From positions 248,001-312,000 of the forward strand of contig NZ_SODM01000003.1 of assembly GCF_004368785.1 (NCBI RefSeq): a stretch of DNA of 64,000 nucleotides, written 5' to 3'. The notes under the pieces were generated by a model. It worked only from the letters and a program-made list of their open reading frames with translations. It was not told the origin of the DNA and made no database searches. Position numbers and translations under genes: made by a program. Below are positions 22,915 to 32,148 of the stretch, in pieces; the first letter of the stretch is position 1, and each line of letters starts with the position of its first letter. This stretch comes from Flavobacterium sp. 270 (lineage in GTDB: Bacteria > Bacteroidota > Bacteroidia > Flavobacteriales > Flavobacteriaceae).

Positions 22915-25900
22915 TTAATTAACCGGAATGTAAATATCAAAAGTGGCGCCTTTATTTTGTTCTCCAGAGGCAGTAATTGTACCATTATGATTGTCTACAA
23001 TTTTCTTTACAATCGCCAGTCCAATTCCAGTTCCGTTGTATTGATCTCTTCCGTGAAGGCGTTGAAATACTTCGAATATTTTTTTATTGTATTGAGGTTC
23101 AAAACCAATTCCGTTATCAGAAATGCTAATGTGGCAATAGCTTGTTGCGCTTTTCAATTCGGCGTTTCTCAAAGCATCGCCTTTTTTGAGTTCACTATTA
23201 ATCTTGACTATTGTTGGCCTGCCAGGAATAGAAAATTTAAGAGAATTACTTACCAAATTATAAAGCAATTGCCTGAATTGAAACGGAATAATATTGACTT
23301 CACAAGTTTGACCGCTTTCAATCACGGCATCTTTTTGTTCTAATTCTTCTTTAAGATCTTCTTTTACCTCATCAATAATTTTAGAAAGATCTATTTTTTC
23401 AAAAACTCTTTCCTGAATATTGGTTCTCGAATACGAAAGCAAATCATTAATCAAAGTCTGCATACGCTGTGCGGCATTTTGCATACGCTGAAATTTATCT
23501 TTTCCGTTATCTGATAAATTATCAAATTCCCGATCCATAATCTGCGATGCAAAAGTTTGGATTTTTCTTAACGGTTCTTGTAAATCATGACTAGAGATAT
23601 AAGTAAAAGACTGAAGCTCTGTATTAATTTGTTCCAGCTCAATATTTTTTTGCTCCAGTTCCAGCGCATTTTGTTTCAATTTATCATCCGCTTGTTTTTT
23701 CTCTGTTAAGTCATGTGTAACTTTAGAAAATCCGATCACATCATTTTGTTTATTATGAACGGCAGTAATAACAACGCTTGCCCAAAAAAGACTTTTGTCT
23801 TTACGCACGCGCCAGCCTTCCTGCACTGCTTTGCCTTTTTCACGCGCCAATTGCAAAAGTTTTTGTGGCAGATTATTATCCCTGTCTTTTTCGGTATAAA
23901 AAACTTGAAAATGTTTGCCTATAATTTCTTCGGCTTTATAACCTTTAATCTTTTCGGCACCAACATTCCAGTTTTCAACGATACCATTATGATTTAAGTA
24001 TAAAATAGCATAATCCTGAACTTCTTCAACCATCAAATGATAGCGTTCTTCGCTTTTTATAAGCGATTCATTCATCTGGATAAGTTCTTTGGTTCTTGCA
24101 TTTACCTGTTGTTCAAGTTCATGTGTAAAAGCTTTTTCAGTATGAATATCCGTAAAAGCCCCAACCCATTTTATAATCTGATTGTCTTTGTTTAAAACAG
24201 GTTCACCAATAACAGTATGCCATCTGTAAACGCCGTCTTTTCTTCTAAGGCGCACATCAGCTTTATAAATTTCTCCTGTAGCTACAGCATGATTCCAGAT
24301 ATTGGTGTTTTCGTCAAAATCATCCGGATGTATTATGTTTTTCCAAGAGGCATTTCCGGGCTCAATTCCTGTATATTCAAACCATTTTCCAGAAGTAAAT
24401 AATTCGTTTCCTTTTTCATCTGTTTCCCAAATCAACTGCGGAATACTTTCGGTTAAAGATCGAAATCGTAATTCGCTTTCTTCTATTTTTTTTCGGGCTT
24501 CCACTTTTTCAGAAACATCAATAAGAGTCATTTTTATACCCGAAATAGAATTATCGTTTTCTCGCAGCGGAGCAAATTCAAAATCAACATAAAAATTTTC
24601 AATTTTATTATTACCGCTAATAAAAAGCAAAGACTCAGATTCAGCATGTACATTTCCGGTTGTATAAACTTCCTGAAGCAGTTTTGCATATTTTTGTTCC
24701 TGAAGTTCTGGAAATACGGCGAGAATTTTTTTTCCCTGCACATCGATTTCCTTTTTTTTCCAGATATTTTTCAGCAAAACAAAATTGGCCATTTCTATCA
24801 CCATATCAGGTCCACGCAAAATTGCTTTAGGCACTGGCGACTGCATGATAAGATTTCTAAATCCTTTGGCATTTTCTTCTATTTGCTGCTGGTAATTTTT
24901 CTCTTCGGTAATATCTCTGGCAGTTCCAATTAATTTTTCCGGTTCGTTGTTTTCATCATAAAAAACTTTTCCTTTTCCTTCTACCCAATGTATAGAGTTG
25001 TCTTTCCAGATCGTTCGGGTTTCATAATTTAAAACACCAGAAACCAAAGCCTCTTTTAATGCTTTATTTCTAATCTGCATATCATCAGGATAAATATGCT
25101 GTAATAATTGTTCGTGTGTTAATACTGTATGTTCGGTATAACCGCCAACAATTTCAAGATATTTTGACGAATATGTAAGTTCTCCTAATTTTAAATTCAA
25201 TTCCCAAGTTCCCAGTTCGCTCGCCTCAACCACAATATTAAGACGTTGTTCGTTTTGCTCGGTTTTTTTTCGGGCTTCCACTTTTTCGCTTACCTCAGTA
25301 ACCGTCACAATTATTCCCGAAATTTCTCCATTTTCTTCTTGTAAAGGATGATAAAGGAAATCAAAATAATAAATCTCAATTTTTCCGTATCGGTTTAACG
25401 GAATCGGAAGTTCATTTCCATGAAAGGGAATTCCGGTCTTTAAAACATTGGTAAGTAAATCGTTTACACTTTCTTTTACTTCCGGAAGCGAATCAAACAA
25501 AGGTCTGCCAACAAAAGTACTTTCTTCTCTGGCTACCAAATTTAGGTACGCTTCGTTTGCCATTTCGACCATAAATTCAGGTCCGCGCAAAATAGTAATG
25601 CCCACAGGAGCCTGCTTCACAGTATCACGGAAACGTTTGTTGCTTTCTTCTATTTTTTGTTTTGCCAGATTTAAATCTGTAATATTATTTAAGAATAGTT
25701 CATTACTTGATCGTAACGCATCCGAAACTCTTTTCTTTTCCGTAATTTCTATTACAGTAACCAAAACGCCGCCAACTTCACCATCGTCGTTTCTAATCGG
25801 ACTATACGAAAAATCAAAATAACAGTTTTCTGTATATCCATTTCGGTTTAATGGAACCATAAAATCTGAATTGCTGATGCTTTTGCCTTTCATTACCGCA

Positions 25901-26211
25901 TCAAACATACCGCTGATAGTTTCCCAGATTTCAGAGAAAGTTTCTTTCGGACTATTTCCTAAAGCATCAGGATGTTTGATTGAACCTAAAATTGGATGAA
26001 AGGAATTGTTATAGAGTTGCGTAAGTTCTTTTCCCCACGCAATATACATCCCAAACGGATTATTGAGCATAACCGAGACCATAGTACAAAGACTTTTTGG
26101 CCATTCTTCAGGATCACCTAAGGGTGTTTTGCTCCAATCTTTGGAACGCATTAATTCACCCATTTCTCCGCCATCGGCTAGAAAATAATGTTCCTTTTTT
26201 TTGTGGTTCAT
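22915..26211 (-). CDS. Soluble six-PAS sensor histidine kinase
   Basis: A 1098-aa cytosolic kinase without TM. Six PAS/PAC-type units are discernible from the PAS cores and their PAC closing segments (GVLVTVIEITEKK, GIIVTVTEVSEK, GTARDITEEK, GIKMTLIDVSEK, GAFTDIHTEK, GFSKVTHDLTEKK), then a coiled coil, HisKA with phospho-His in YISSHDLQEPLRKI, and HATPase with G1/G2 (DNGIGFEPQ, GTGIGLAI). Several PAS units start with LRGPEFMVEMANEAYL, suggesting internal duplication. It is 14 nt after a REC-only protein gene, its likely partner. Signal unknown; the PAS array suggests small ligands, redox or light. Confidence 0.93.
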   Translation of the reverse strand: MNHKKKEHYFLADGGEMGELMRSKDWSKTPLGDPEEWPKSLCTMVSVMLNNPFGMYIAWGKELTQLYNNSFHPILGSIKHPDALGNSPKETFSEIWETISGMFDAVMKGKSISNSDFMVPLNRNGYTENCYFDFSYSPIRNDDGEVGGVLVTVIEITEKKRVSDALRSSNELFLNNITDLNLAKQKIEESNKRFRDTVKQAPVGITILRGPEFMVEMANEAYLNLVAREESTFVGRPLFDSLPEVKESVNDLLTNVLKTGIPFHGNELPIPLNRYGKIEIYYFDFLYHPLQEENGEISGIIVTVTEVSEKVEARKKTEQNEQRLNIVVEASELGTWELNLKLGELTYSSKYLEIVGGYTEHTVLTHEQLLQHIYPDDMQIRNKALKEALVSGVLNYETRTIWKDNSIHWVEGKGKVFYDENNEPEKLIGTARDITEEKNYQQQIEENAKGFRNLIMQSPVPKAILRGPDMVIEMANFVLLKNIWKKKEIDVQGKKILAVFPELQEQKYAKLLQEVYTTGNVHAESESLLFISGNNKIENFYVDFEFAPLRENDNSISGIKMTLIDVSEKVEARKKIEESELRFRSLTESIPQLIWETDEKGNELFTSGKWFEYTGIEPGNASWKNIIHPDDFDENTNIWNHAVATGEIYKADVRLRRKDGVYRWHTVIGEPVLNKDNQIIKWVGAFTDIHTEKAFTHELEQQVNARTKELIQMNESLIKSEERYHLMVEEVQDYAILYLNHNGIVENWNVGAEKIKGYKAEEIIGKHFQVFYTEKDRDNNLPQKLLQLAREKGKAVQEGWRVRKDKSLFWASVVITAVHNKQNDVIGFSKVTHDLTEKKQADDKLKQNALELEQKNIELEQINTELQSFTYISSHDLQEPLRKIQTFASQIMDREFDNLSDNGKDKFQRMQNAAQRMQTLINDLLSYSRTNIQERVFEKIDLSKIIDEVKEDLKEELEQKDAVIESGQTCEVNIIPFQFRQLLYNLVSNSLKFSIPGRPTIVKINSELKKGDALRNAELKSATSYCHISISDNGIGFEPQYNKKIFEVFQRLHGRDQYNGTGIGLAIVKKIVDNHNGTITASGEQNKGATFDIYIPVN

Positions 26212-26225
26212 TCCAAAAAACTTGT

Positions 26226-26672
26226 TTAGGGTTGTAGTATAAAATCTGCTCTGGCAGGCTTTTTAAAGTTATTTTCGTAAGCAGTAATAAGTGTATTTTC
26301 GATTACTTTTTTTAATTTAGAATAATCGCCGGGCTTGCGAATGTAATAAGTCGCTCCTTTTTCGTACATTAAATCAACAATTTCGGTATCTAAAGACGTA
26401 GAAAAAATGGCAACAGGAAGATCTTTTAAAGCATCTATTGCTCTAATTTCTCTCAGACATTCATGTCCGTTTTTGCGAGGCATATTTAAATCAAGAAAAA
26501 GAATATCCGGTAAATTATCTGGATTAGAAGCCAAATAATTCATAAGTTCTACACCGTCATTAACAATTATAAGAGTGGCAGCAAGCGATAACTCATCGAG
26601 TGCATCTTTAAAAAAATCACAGTCATCTTCATCATCATCAGCCAGTAAAAGATTGTAAATCTGATTGTTCAT
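26226..26672 (-). CDS. REC-only response regulator
   Basis: A 148-aa single-domain receiver: acidic cluster LLLADDDEDDCDFF, phospho-Asp in ILFLDLNMPRKNG, Ser/Thr in AIFSTS and Lys in YIRKPGDYSKL. It has no output domain and acts as phosphate shuttle or through protein contact. First gene of a two-gene unit with the six-PAS kinase, the same pairing as at 55,174/55,584. Confidence 0.92.
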   Translation of the reverse strand: MNNQIYNLLLADDDEDDCDFFKDALDELSLAATLIIVNDGVELMNYLASNPDNLPDILFLDLNMPRKNGHECLREIRAIDALKDLPVAIFSTSLDTEIVDLMYEKGATYYIRKPGDYSKLKKVIENTLITAYENNFKKPARADFILQP

Positions 26673-26825
26673 TGTGAGTAAGGTAAAAATTTTAATAAAT
26701 TATTAAACGAAAACAGCGTTTATTATACTACTAAAATCGAAAATTATATCGATAAATTTAACTCTTTTAAACAAGAATCGATAATTTTTCAAGCAAAGAT
26801 TCTTTTTAAATAAAGTCTTAAAACA

Positions 26826-27005
26826 AACTCAAAAATAAAATTCCAATATTTAAATTCCAAATTCCAAAACTTAAAAGTAAATTCCAATCTTTAAATTCCA
26901 AATTCCAAGACTTGAAGTAATCCCAATCAAAGCAAGCAGAATAAATCTATTCCCGATTAAAAATCTAAAGTCTTCAATAAAATTCAAAGTCTAAAATCTG
27001 AAGTC
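26826..27005. repeat. Degenerate AAATTCCAA/AAGTCTAAAAT repeats
   Basis: Tandem imperfect copies of AAATTCCAAATTCCAA followed by AAGTCTAAAATC-type words, within the 548-bp gap before the glycosyltransferase. Related repeats occur near 52,800 and 60,550. No ORF is seen in the gap. Confidence 0.65.
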
Positions 27006-27110
27006 TAAAATCAATAATTCTTGTATACTGCGGGTACAAAGTGTGTATAAATTATACACTTTTTTTGTGGCATATTAGGCTAATTCGCTCTATTTCAGTC
27101 AAAACTCATC

Positions 27111-27127
27111 TTGGCACAACGCTTGTA
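27111..27127 (+). promoter_or_regulatory. Sigma-54-like promoter
   Basis: TTGGCAC-AACGC-TTGTA matches the RpoN -24/-12 consensus (TTGGCAC-N5-TTGCA/T) except for one -12 base (T for C). It lies 93 nt before the glycosyltransferase start and in the right orientation. Confidence 0.55.
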
Positions 27128-27220
27128 AATTGTGATAGTATCAAATTCTTTCTCGAATTAATCAATAGGAAAGAAATTTTTATAAAAGCCCAACAATAGA
27201 AATCAATAGACGAAAAGAAC

Positions 27221-28681
27221 ATGGAAAGCGAAACAATTTTATCAAAACAATTTTATTCTTCAAATAGCGATTCCGTTATTAACGAAAGTTCATTAAATAG
27301 TTCCTTATTCGGAACCAAAACCAAATCATCAAAAATAAGCGTAGAAAGGCCATCAAGTCCGTTTGGTATAGCAGTACTAATCGGCACATTTATACTAATG
27401 CTTGCCGGAGCTTTTTTTGTTTATCAATTACAACCCGATTTTGATCAGTTTCAGATCGAAAGAATAAATTCGGCTTGGGGATTACCATTCTTAGTTATTA
27501 CAGGATTGTTGTTCTTTTTTCAGACCGGAGTTTTTCTTTATAATTCGTATTTGTTTTTGCGTTATAAACCAATCGAATCTGTTTCAGATGAATTATTGCC
27601 AACTGTAACCGTAATTGTTCCTGCATATAATGAAGGAAAATTAGTTTGGGATACTTTATTAAGTTTAGCAAACAGCGATTATCCAGAACACAAATTGCAG
27701 ATTCTTGCAGTTGATGACGGAAGTAAAGACGATACCTGGTATTGGATGCAGGAAGCAAAAATAAAACTAGGAGATCGTTTAGCGATTTATCAGCAGGCAA
27801 AAAATCAAGGAAAACGTCACGCATTATACCGTGGGTTTAATCTGGGAACAGGCGAAATTTTTGTAACGGTAGACAGTGATTCTATTGTGAAAAAAGATAC
27901 TTTAAGAAACTTAGTGAGTCCGTTTGTTGTAAACGATAAATGTGGAGCAGTTGCCGGAAATGTTCAGGTTTTGAACAGTAAAAAAGCCATTCTTCCAAAA
28001 ATGTTGAATGTAAGTTTTGTAATGAGTTTTGAATTTCAGCGTTCTGCAGAAAGTATGTTAGGTTCTGTATTATGTACGCCGGGAGCTTTGGCTGCTTACA
28101 GAAGTGATGCAGTATTTGCTTGTCTTCCAGAATGGATCAATCAGACTTTTATGGGTGAACCTTCTGATATTGGCGAAGACCGCGCGATGACAAACATGAT
28201 TTTAAAACAAGGTAAACATGTATTGTTTCAAAGAAATGCAATTGTACTGACAAATGTTCCTGAAGAATATACTGGTTTGTACAAAATGTTTATCAGATGG
28301 AGTAGAAGTAATGTGCGTGAAAACTTAGCAATGGCTAAATATGTTTTTACAGATTTTAGAAAAGAATCAAAATTTGGAGCAAGACTTTTGTTTGTAAATC
28401 AGTTCTTTAAAATCGTAATGACGTATCCGTTCTTATTATTTATGTTCTTTTTTATTGCCATACATCCGTTATTGTTTTTAAGTTCAACCTTTTTAGGAAT
28501 ATTGATATTGTCTAGTTTTTCAGCATTATTTTATGCTAAAAGATACAGTGTTTCAGAATCGTTTTGGGCTTACTCGTACAGCATTTTCTATACTTTTAGT
28601 TTATTCTGGATTGCGCCTTATGCAATTGCAACAGCAAACAAAAAAGGCTGGCTTACAAGAGGTTTAGTTGTAGCAAAATAA
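27221..28681 (+). CDS. Membrane GT2 glycosyltransferase
   Basis: A 486-aa processive-type family 2 glycosyltransferase. TMs at about 48-70 and 87-112, catalytic domain with PAYNEGK, DDGS (about 165-168) and DSDS metal site, ED in GEDRAM, and R-W in FIRWSRSN (QxxRW-like), then three or four C-terminal TMs. Enzymes of this layout polymerise or export a sugar using NDP-sugars at the inner membrane, as in hyaluronan or N-acetylglucosamine polymers. It is monocistronic, with no other polysaccharide genes beside it; product unknown. Confidence 0.88.
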   Translation: MESETILSKQFYSSNSDSVINESSLNSSLFGTKTKSSKISVERPSSPFGIAVLIGTFILMLAGAFFVYQLQPDFDQFQIERINSAWGLPFLVITGLLFFFQTGVFLYNSYLFLRYKPIESVSDELLPTVTVIVPAYNEGKLVWDTLLSLANSDYPEHKLQILAVDDGSKDDTWYWMQEAKIKLGDRLAIYQQAKNQGKRHALYRGFNLGTGEIFVTVDSDSIVKKDTLRNLVSPFVVNDKCGAVAGNVQVLNSKKAILPKMLNVSFVMSFEFQRSAESMLGSVLCTPGALAAYRSDAVFACLPEWINQTFMGEPSDIGEDRAMTNMILKQGKHVLFQRNAIVLTNVPEEYTGLYKMFIRWSRSNVRENLAMAKYVFTDFRKESKFGARLLFVNQFFKIVMTYPFLLFMFFFIAIHPLLFLSSTFLGILILSSFSALFYAKRYSVSESFWAYSYSIFYTFSLFWIAPYAIATANKKGWLTRGLVVAK

Positions 28682-28733
28682 TAAAACGCGAGATTTAGTT
28701 CTCAATCTATATATTCATTCAATTCTCAATAAA

Positions 28734-28770
28734 AAACTCCTGATCATTTATTTGAACAGGAGTTTTTTTA
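28734..28770 (+). terminator. Intrinsic terminator after the glycosyltransferase
   Basis: AACTCCTG pairs with CAGGAGTT, followed by TTTTTTA. Confidence 0.82.
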
Positions 28771-28776
28771 TGGGTT

Positions 28777-28843
28777 TTTAGTTCTTAGTTTTTAGTCCTA
28801 AGTCCTAAGTCCCAGTCACTAAGTACTAAAAACTAAGGACTAA
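28777..28843. repeat. TTAGT-type inverted repeat
   Basis: Left arm rich in CTTAGTTTTTAGTCCTAAG, right arm CTAAGTACTAAAAACTAAGG, imperfectly self-complementary. Simple repetitive intergenic DNA downstream of metQ on the other strand. Confidence 0.6.
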
Positions 28844-28854
28844 TATATTCCAAA

Positions 28855-29667
28855 TTACCAACCTTTAATAACGCCTTCTTTAAATTGCTCTTTTGCAACT
28901 TTTTCAACTTCTGGAGATTGAAAAGCTTTTACAAATTGTTTTACTTTTTCTTCGTTTTTGTTGTCTTCTCTGGAAACTACTAAATTTACATAAGGAGAAT
29001 CTGTTCCTTCTACAAAAAGAGCATCGCGGGACGGAACTAAACCTGCCTGAGCAGAAAAGGTATTGTTGATAACAGCAATAGTTACTTTCTCATCGTCTAA
29101 AACTCTAGGAAGTTGAGGTGCTTCTAATTCTATGATATTTAATTTTTTAGGATTTCCAACAATATCAATAACTTTTGGCAATAAACCAGTTCCGGCTTTA
29201 AGTGTTATAAGTCCGTTTTTTTGTAATAATAACAAAGAACGTCCGCCATTTGTAGGATCGTTTGGAATTGCAATTGTGCTTCCGTCTTTTAAATCTTTAA
29301 TTGATTTTATTTTTTTTGAATACGCTGCAATCGGATACAAAAATGTTTTGCCTACAACTGCTAATTTGTAACCTCTTTGTTTTGATTGTTCTTCTAAATA
29401 AGGAAGATGCTGAAAAGCATTTACATCAATATCGCCCTGACTTAAAGCTTCATTTGGAACTACATAATCATTAAACGGAATTAATTCTACTTCTAAACCG
29501 AATTTTTCTTTCGCCACTTTTTGTGCTGCCTGAGCAACTGTAAATTCTGGCCCAGAAGAAACGCCAACAGAAATATGATGTGGATCATTCTTTTTTGGTC
29601 CGCCACAACTTGTTAAAACAGCCAAAGCGATTAAGGAAACGGCAATTATATTATTTTTTAAATTCAT
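28855..29667 (-). CDS. metQ: Methionine ABC transporter substrate-binding lipoprotein
   Basis: A 270-aa NlpA/MetQ-type binding protein capturing methionine in the periplasm for MetNI. SPII signal ends LTSC. Typical features: ISVGVSSGPEF, FNDYVVPNEALSQGDIDVNAFQHLPYLE, and IAIPNDPTNGGRSLLLLQKNGLI. It is the last gene of a metN-metI-metQ set, 20 nt after metI. Confidence 0.95.
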   Translation of the reverse strand: MNLKNNIIAVSLIALAVLTSCGGPKKNDPHHISVGVSSGPEFTVAQAAQKVAKEKFGLEVELIPFNDYVVPNEALSQGDIDVNAFQHLPYLEEQSKQRGYKLAVVGKTFLYPIAAYSKKIKSIKDLKDGSTIAIPNDPTNGGRSLLLLQKNGLITLKAGTGLLPKVIDIVGNPKKLNIIELEAPQLPRVLDDEKVTIAVINNTFSAQAGLVPSRDALFVEGTDSPYVNLVVSREDNKNEEKVKQFVKAFQSPEVEKVAKEQFKEGVIKGW

Positions 29668-29687
29668 TTTTTTAGTTTTAAAAATTA

Positions 29688-30341
29688 TTATCTGTGATCG
29701 AAATATTTTGAAAGTTTGTCTCCGGCAAATTGTATAATAAAGACCAAAACAACAAGCAGAATAAGAACAGTATTCATAATCGTACTATCATAACCAATGT
29801 AGCCGTATTGATAACCAATTTGTCCTAATCCGCCTGCGCCAACTGCACCACCCATGGCAGAGTAACCAACAAGCGTGATAAAAGTTATAGCTGCCGCATT
29901 TATTAAAGAAGGTAAAGCCTCCGGAAGCAATACTTTAAAAATAATTTGTAACGGCGTTGCGCCCAAAGCTCTTGCAGCTTCTATTAAACCCTGCGGTAAA
30001 GCCAAAAGACTATTTTCAACTAAACGTGCAATAAATGGAGCTGCGCCAATACTTAGTGGCACTAAAGCAGCACTCACACCAATCGAAGTTCCGATAAGTG
30101 CTCTGGTAAAAGGAATCATCCAGACAATTAGAATAATGAAAGGAATAGAACGAAAAACATTTACTGTAATAGAAAGTAAACGATTAATAGTTTGATGCTG
30201 TAACAATTGCCCTTTTCTGGTCAGAAACAAAAAGATTCCGGCAGGCAAACCCAATACAAAACCGAAAAATCCTGAAACAAAAGTCATGACAATAGTTTCC
30301 CAGGTGCCTTGTATTAATAAATTTATAACAGATTCAGACAT
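29688..30341 (-). CDS. metI: Methionine ABC transporter permease
   Basis: A 217-aa membrane permease with five predicted TMs and the EAA-loop contact motif EAARALGATPLQIIFKVLLPEALP. It moves methionine across the inner membrane with MetN. Its start overlaps the metN stop by 8 nt, so the two are coupled. Confidence 0.95.
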   Translation of the reverse strand: MSESVINLLIQGTWETIVMTFVSGFFGFVLGLPAGIFLFLTRKGQLLQHQTINRLLSITVNVFRSIPFIILIVWMIPFTRALIGTSIGVSAALVPLSIGAAPFIARLVENSLLALPQGLIEAARALGATPLQIIFKVLLPEALPSLINAAAITFITLVGYSAMGGAVGAGGLGQIGYQYGYIGYDSTIMNTVLILLVVLVFIIQFAGDKLSKYFDHR

Positions 30342-31365
30342 AGCCTAAGATTTGAGTTTTAATATGATTTTCTTTAAAATATTCGATAGTCAGTTTTTGG
30401 TTTTCTGTCGTTCCCGAAAGATCAACCAAAAGAATTCCTAAACGAGTTGTTCCTGCATATGTAGTTTGCGCGCTTACAATACTAGCGTTGATACCGAATT
30501 TTGTTGCAGCCTGAGTCAATAAAGGTTCATCGGTACTTTTGCCCGTAAATTCCAATTGCAATAAAGTGTTGCTGTCTGCAGACCCATCTGTTTTTAATTT
30601 ATCGGCATAAAACTGAGGAAGATCAACATGAAGAGCAGAAGCAATAAATTGCTGCGTAATCGGATCTTGAGCATTGGTGAAAATTTCGCTCAAAGTTCCG
30701 TATTCAATAACTTCACCGTGGCTAATAACCGCAACCGTATCGCAAATGGCACGCACAACTTCCATTTGGTGCGTAATAAGCAAAATGGTAATATTAAGTT
30801 TGCTGTTAATGTCTTTAAGCAAATTGAGAATTGATCTTGTCGTTGCCGGATCTAATGCACTTGTAGCTTCATCGCAAAGTAAAACCTTCGGATTATTTGC
30901 CAGCGTACGCGCAATGGCAACACGTTGTTTTTGCCCGCCGGATAAACTTGCAGGATAATCATTTTTCTTTTCTGTAAGGCCAACCAATTCTAAAAGTTCT
31001 TCTACACGCTGGCGAATTTCAGTTTTAGAAATTCCGGCCAATTCCAAAGAAAAAGCAACATTGTCAAAAACTGTACGAGACGAAAGCAAGTTAAAATGCT
31101 GAAAAATCATTCCGATTTCTCTGCGTTTTAAGGTTAGTTCTTTTGATGATAATTGCAAAAGATTAACATCGTCTACAATTACTTCACCGGAATCTGGTCT
31201 TTCTAAAAGATTTACGCAACGAATAAGTGTACTTTTTCCGGCACCAGAAGTTCCGATAATGCCAAAAATAGACCCTTGCGGAATTTGAAGCGAGACATCT
31301 TTTAACGCATGAAATGTACCACGCTTTGTCGAAAAAGATTTGCTTATATTTTTTAATTCGATCAT
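30334..31365 (-). CDS. metN: Methionine ABC transporter ATPase
   Basis: A 343-aa ATPase: Walker A GTSGAGKST, signature LSGGQKQRVAIARTLA, Walker B VLLCDEATSALD, H-switch LITHQMEV, and the extra C-terminal ACT-like (NIL/C2) domain (about 265-343) that allows allosteric inhibition by methionine in this family. First gene of the operon; TATCTTTG -7 lies about 55 nt upstream. Confidence 0.96.
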   Translation of the reverse strand: MIELKNISKSFSTKRGTFHALKDVSLQIPQGSIFGIIGTSGAGKSTLIRCVNLLERPDSGEVIVDDVNLLQLSSKELTLKRREIGMIFQHFNLLSSRTVFDNVAFSLELAGISKTEIRQRVEELLELVGLTEKKNDYPASLSGGQKQRVAIARTLANNPKVLLCDEATSALDPATTRSILNLLKDINSKLNITILLITHQMEVVRAICDTVAVISHGEVIEYGTLSEIFTNAQDPITQQFIASALHVDLPQFYADKLKTDGSADSNTLLQLEFTGKSTDEPLLTQAATKFGINASIVSAQTTYAGTTRLGILLVDLSGTTENQKLTIEYFKENHIKTQILGYV

Positions 31366-31418
31366 TTTATTTTTTGAGAATTCTATTCTAAGTTTTTATT
31401 AAAAATGAAATATTCGAG

Positions 31419-31426
31419 CAAAGATA
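31419..31426 (-). promoter_or_regulatory. -7 element of metNIQ
   Basis: Minus-strand TATCTTTG, a perfect TAnnTTTG. No clear TTG sits at the usual distance, and I see no SAM-riboswitch-like pattern in the leader. Confidence 0.55.
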
Positions 31427-31657
31427 AGTTGAAAACTTGCAATTTTATCTGATTTAAGTTGGCTTAACGTCAATATCTTGAGTAATTTGAGGTTTTAACG
31501 CTGCGGAATAAAGTGTTTAAAAGTGAGAAAATTACAGAGATCGTAATAAACTCTATAGATTTTATAGAATTAAAATAAGAAAGTGGTTGGAATGATGGCA
31601 TTTTGATAAAAATACAGGACAGTAAAAAGCAATTATTTTAATGTAAACATTTTTGCT

Positions 31658-31665
31658 TATATTTG
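31658..31665 (+). promoter_or_regulatory. -7 element abutting a start codon
   Basis: TATATTTG ends 4 nt before the ATG at 31,670. Transcription would begin at or very close to the A of ATG, suggesting a leaderless mRNA for the antitoxin-like gene. Confidence 0.55.
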
Positions 31666-31669
31666 TAAT

Positions 31670-32143
31670 ATGAAATTGCCTATCGAAAAATATAAAGGAA
31701 TTCATCCTGGAGCAATCATTGAGAGAGAATTAAAAAAAAGAAATCTTGCTCAAAGACCTTTTGCGCTTTCAATTTTAGAATATCCACAAACTTTTAATGC
31801 TGTCATTAAAGGAAAAAGAGGAATAAGTACTTCGTTAGCTCTTAAAGTAGAAAACGCGCTTGAATTAGAAGAAGGTACACTTTCTATTTTGCAAGTATAC
31901 TACGATATTAAAATAGAAAAGAAAAAAACAATATTGATTAAACCCAATCTTTCATTACTTCGAAAAAGCTTATTTTGGGATACCAATATAGATACTATTG
32001 ATTGGCAGACTCAGTCATTTGCCGTTATAAAAAGAGTTTTTGAGCGCGGTAATTTTAGTGAAAAAAAGGAAATAATTAATTTTTACGGACTTCAAAAAGT
32101 AAAAGCGGTTATTAGAAAAAGTACAGTTAAAAATAGGAGTTAG
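31670..32143 (+). CDS. HTH antitoxin-like protein with DUF6922-like C-terminus
   Basis: A 157-aa protein. N-terminal XRE/HigA-type HTH (HPGAIIERELKKRNLAQRPFALSILEYPQTFNAVIKGKRGISTSLALKVENAL), then a C-terminal segment LRKSLFWDTNIDTIDWQTQSFAVIKRVFERGNFSEKKEIINFYG that matches the DUF6922-type pattern. It is encoded 5 nt before an AbiEii-type nucleotidyltransferase, so the pair looks like a toxin-antitoxin or abortive-infection module in which this is the regulator. The function is inferred from context and from known AbiE/MenT systems; the antitoxin here is not the classical AbiEi. Confidence 0.75.
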   Translation: MKLPIEKYKGIHPGAIIERELKKRNLAQRPFALSILEYPQTFNAVIKGKRGISTSLALKVENALELEEGTLSILQVYYDIKIEKKKTILIKPNLSLLRKSLFWDTNIDTIDWQTQSFAVIKRVFERGNFSEKKEIINFYGLQKVKAVIRKSTVKNRS

Positions 32144-32148
32144 GAATT

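Noticed and set aside
22843..23343. 166-codon plus-strand ORF opposite the six-PAS kinase
   Set aside because: It is the antisense of well-conserved HATPase sequence and starts inside a terminator.
31366..31669. Possible SAM riboswitch before metN
   Set aside because: No long stem or conserved riboswitch-like core was seen; only a -7 element.
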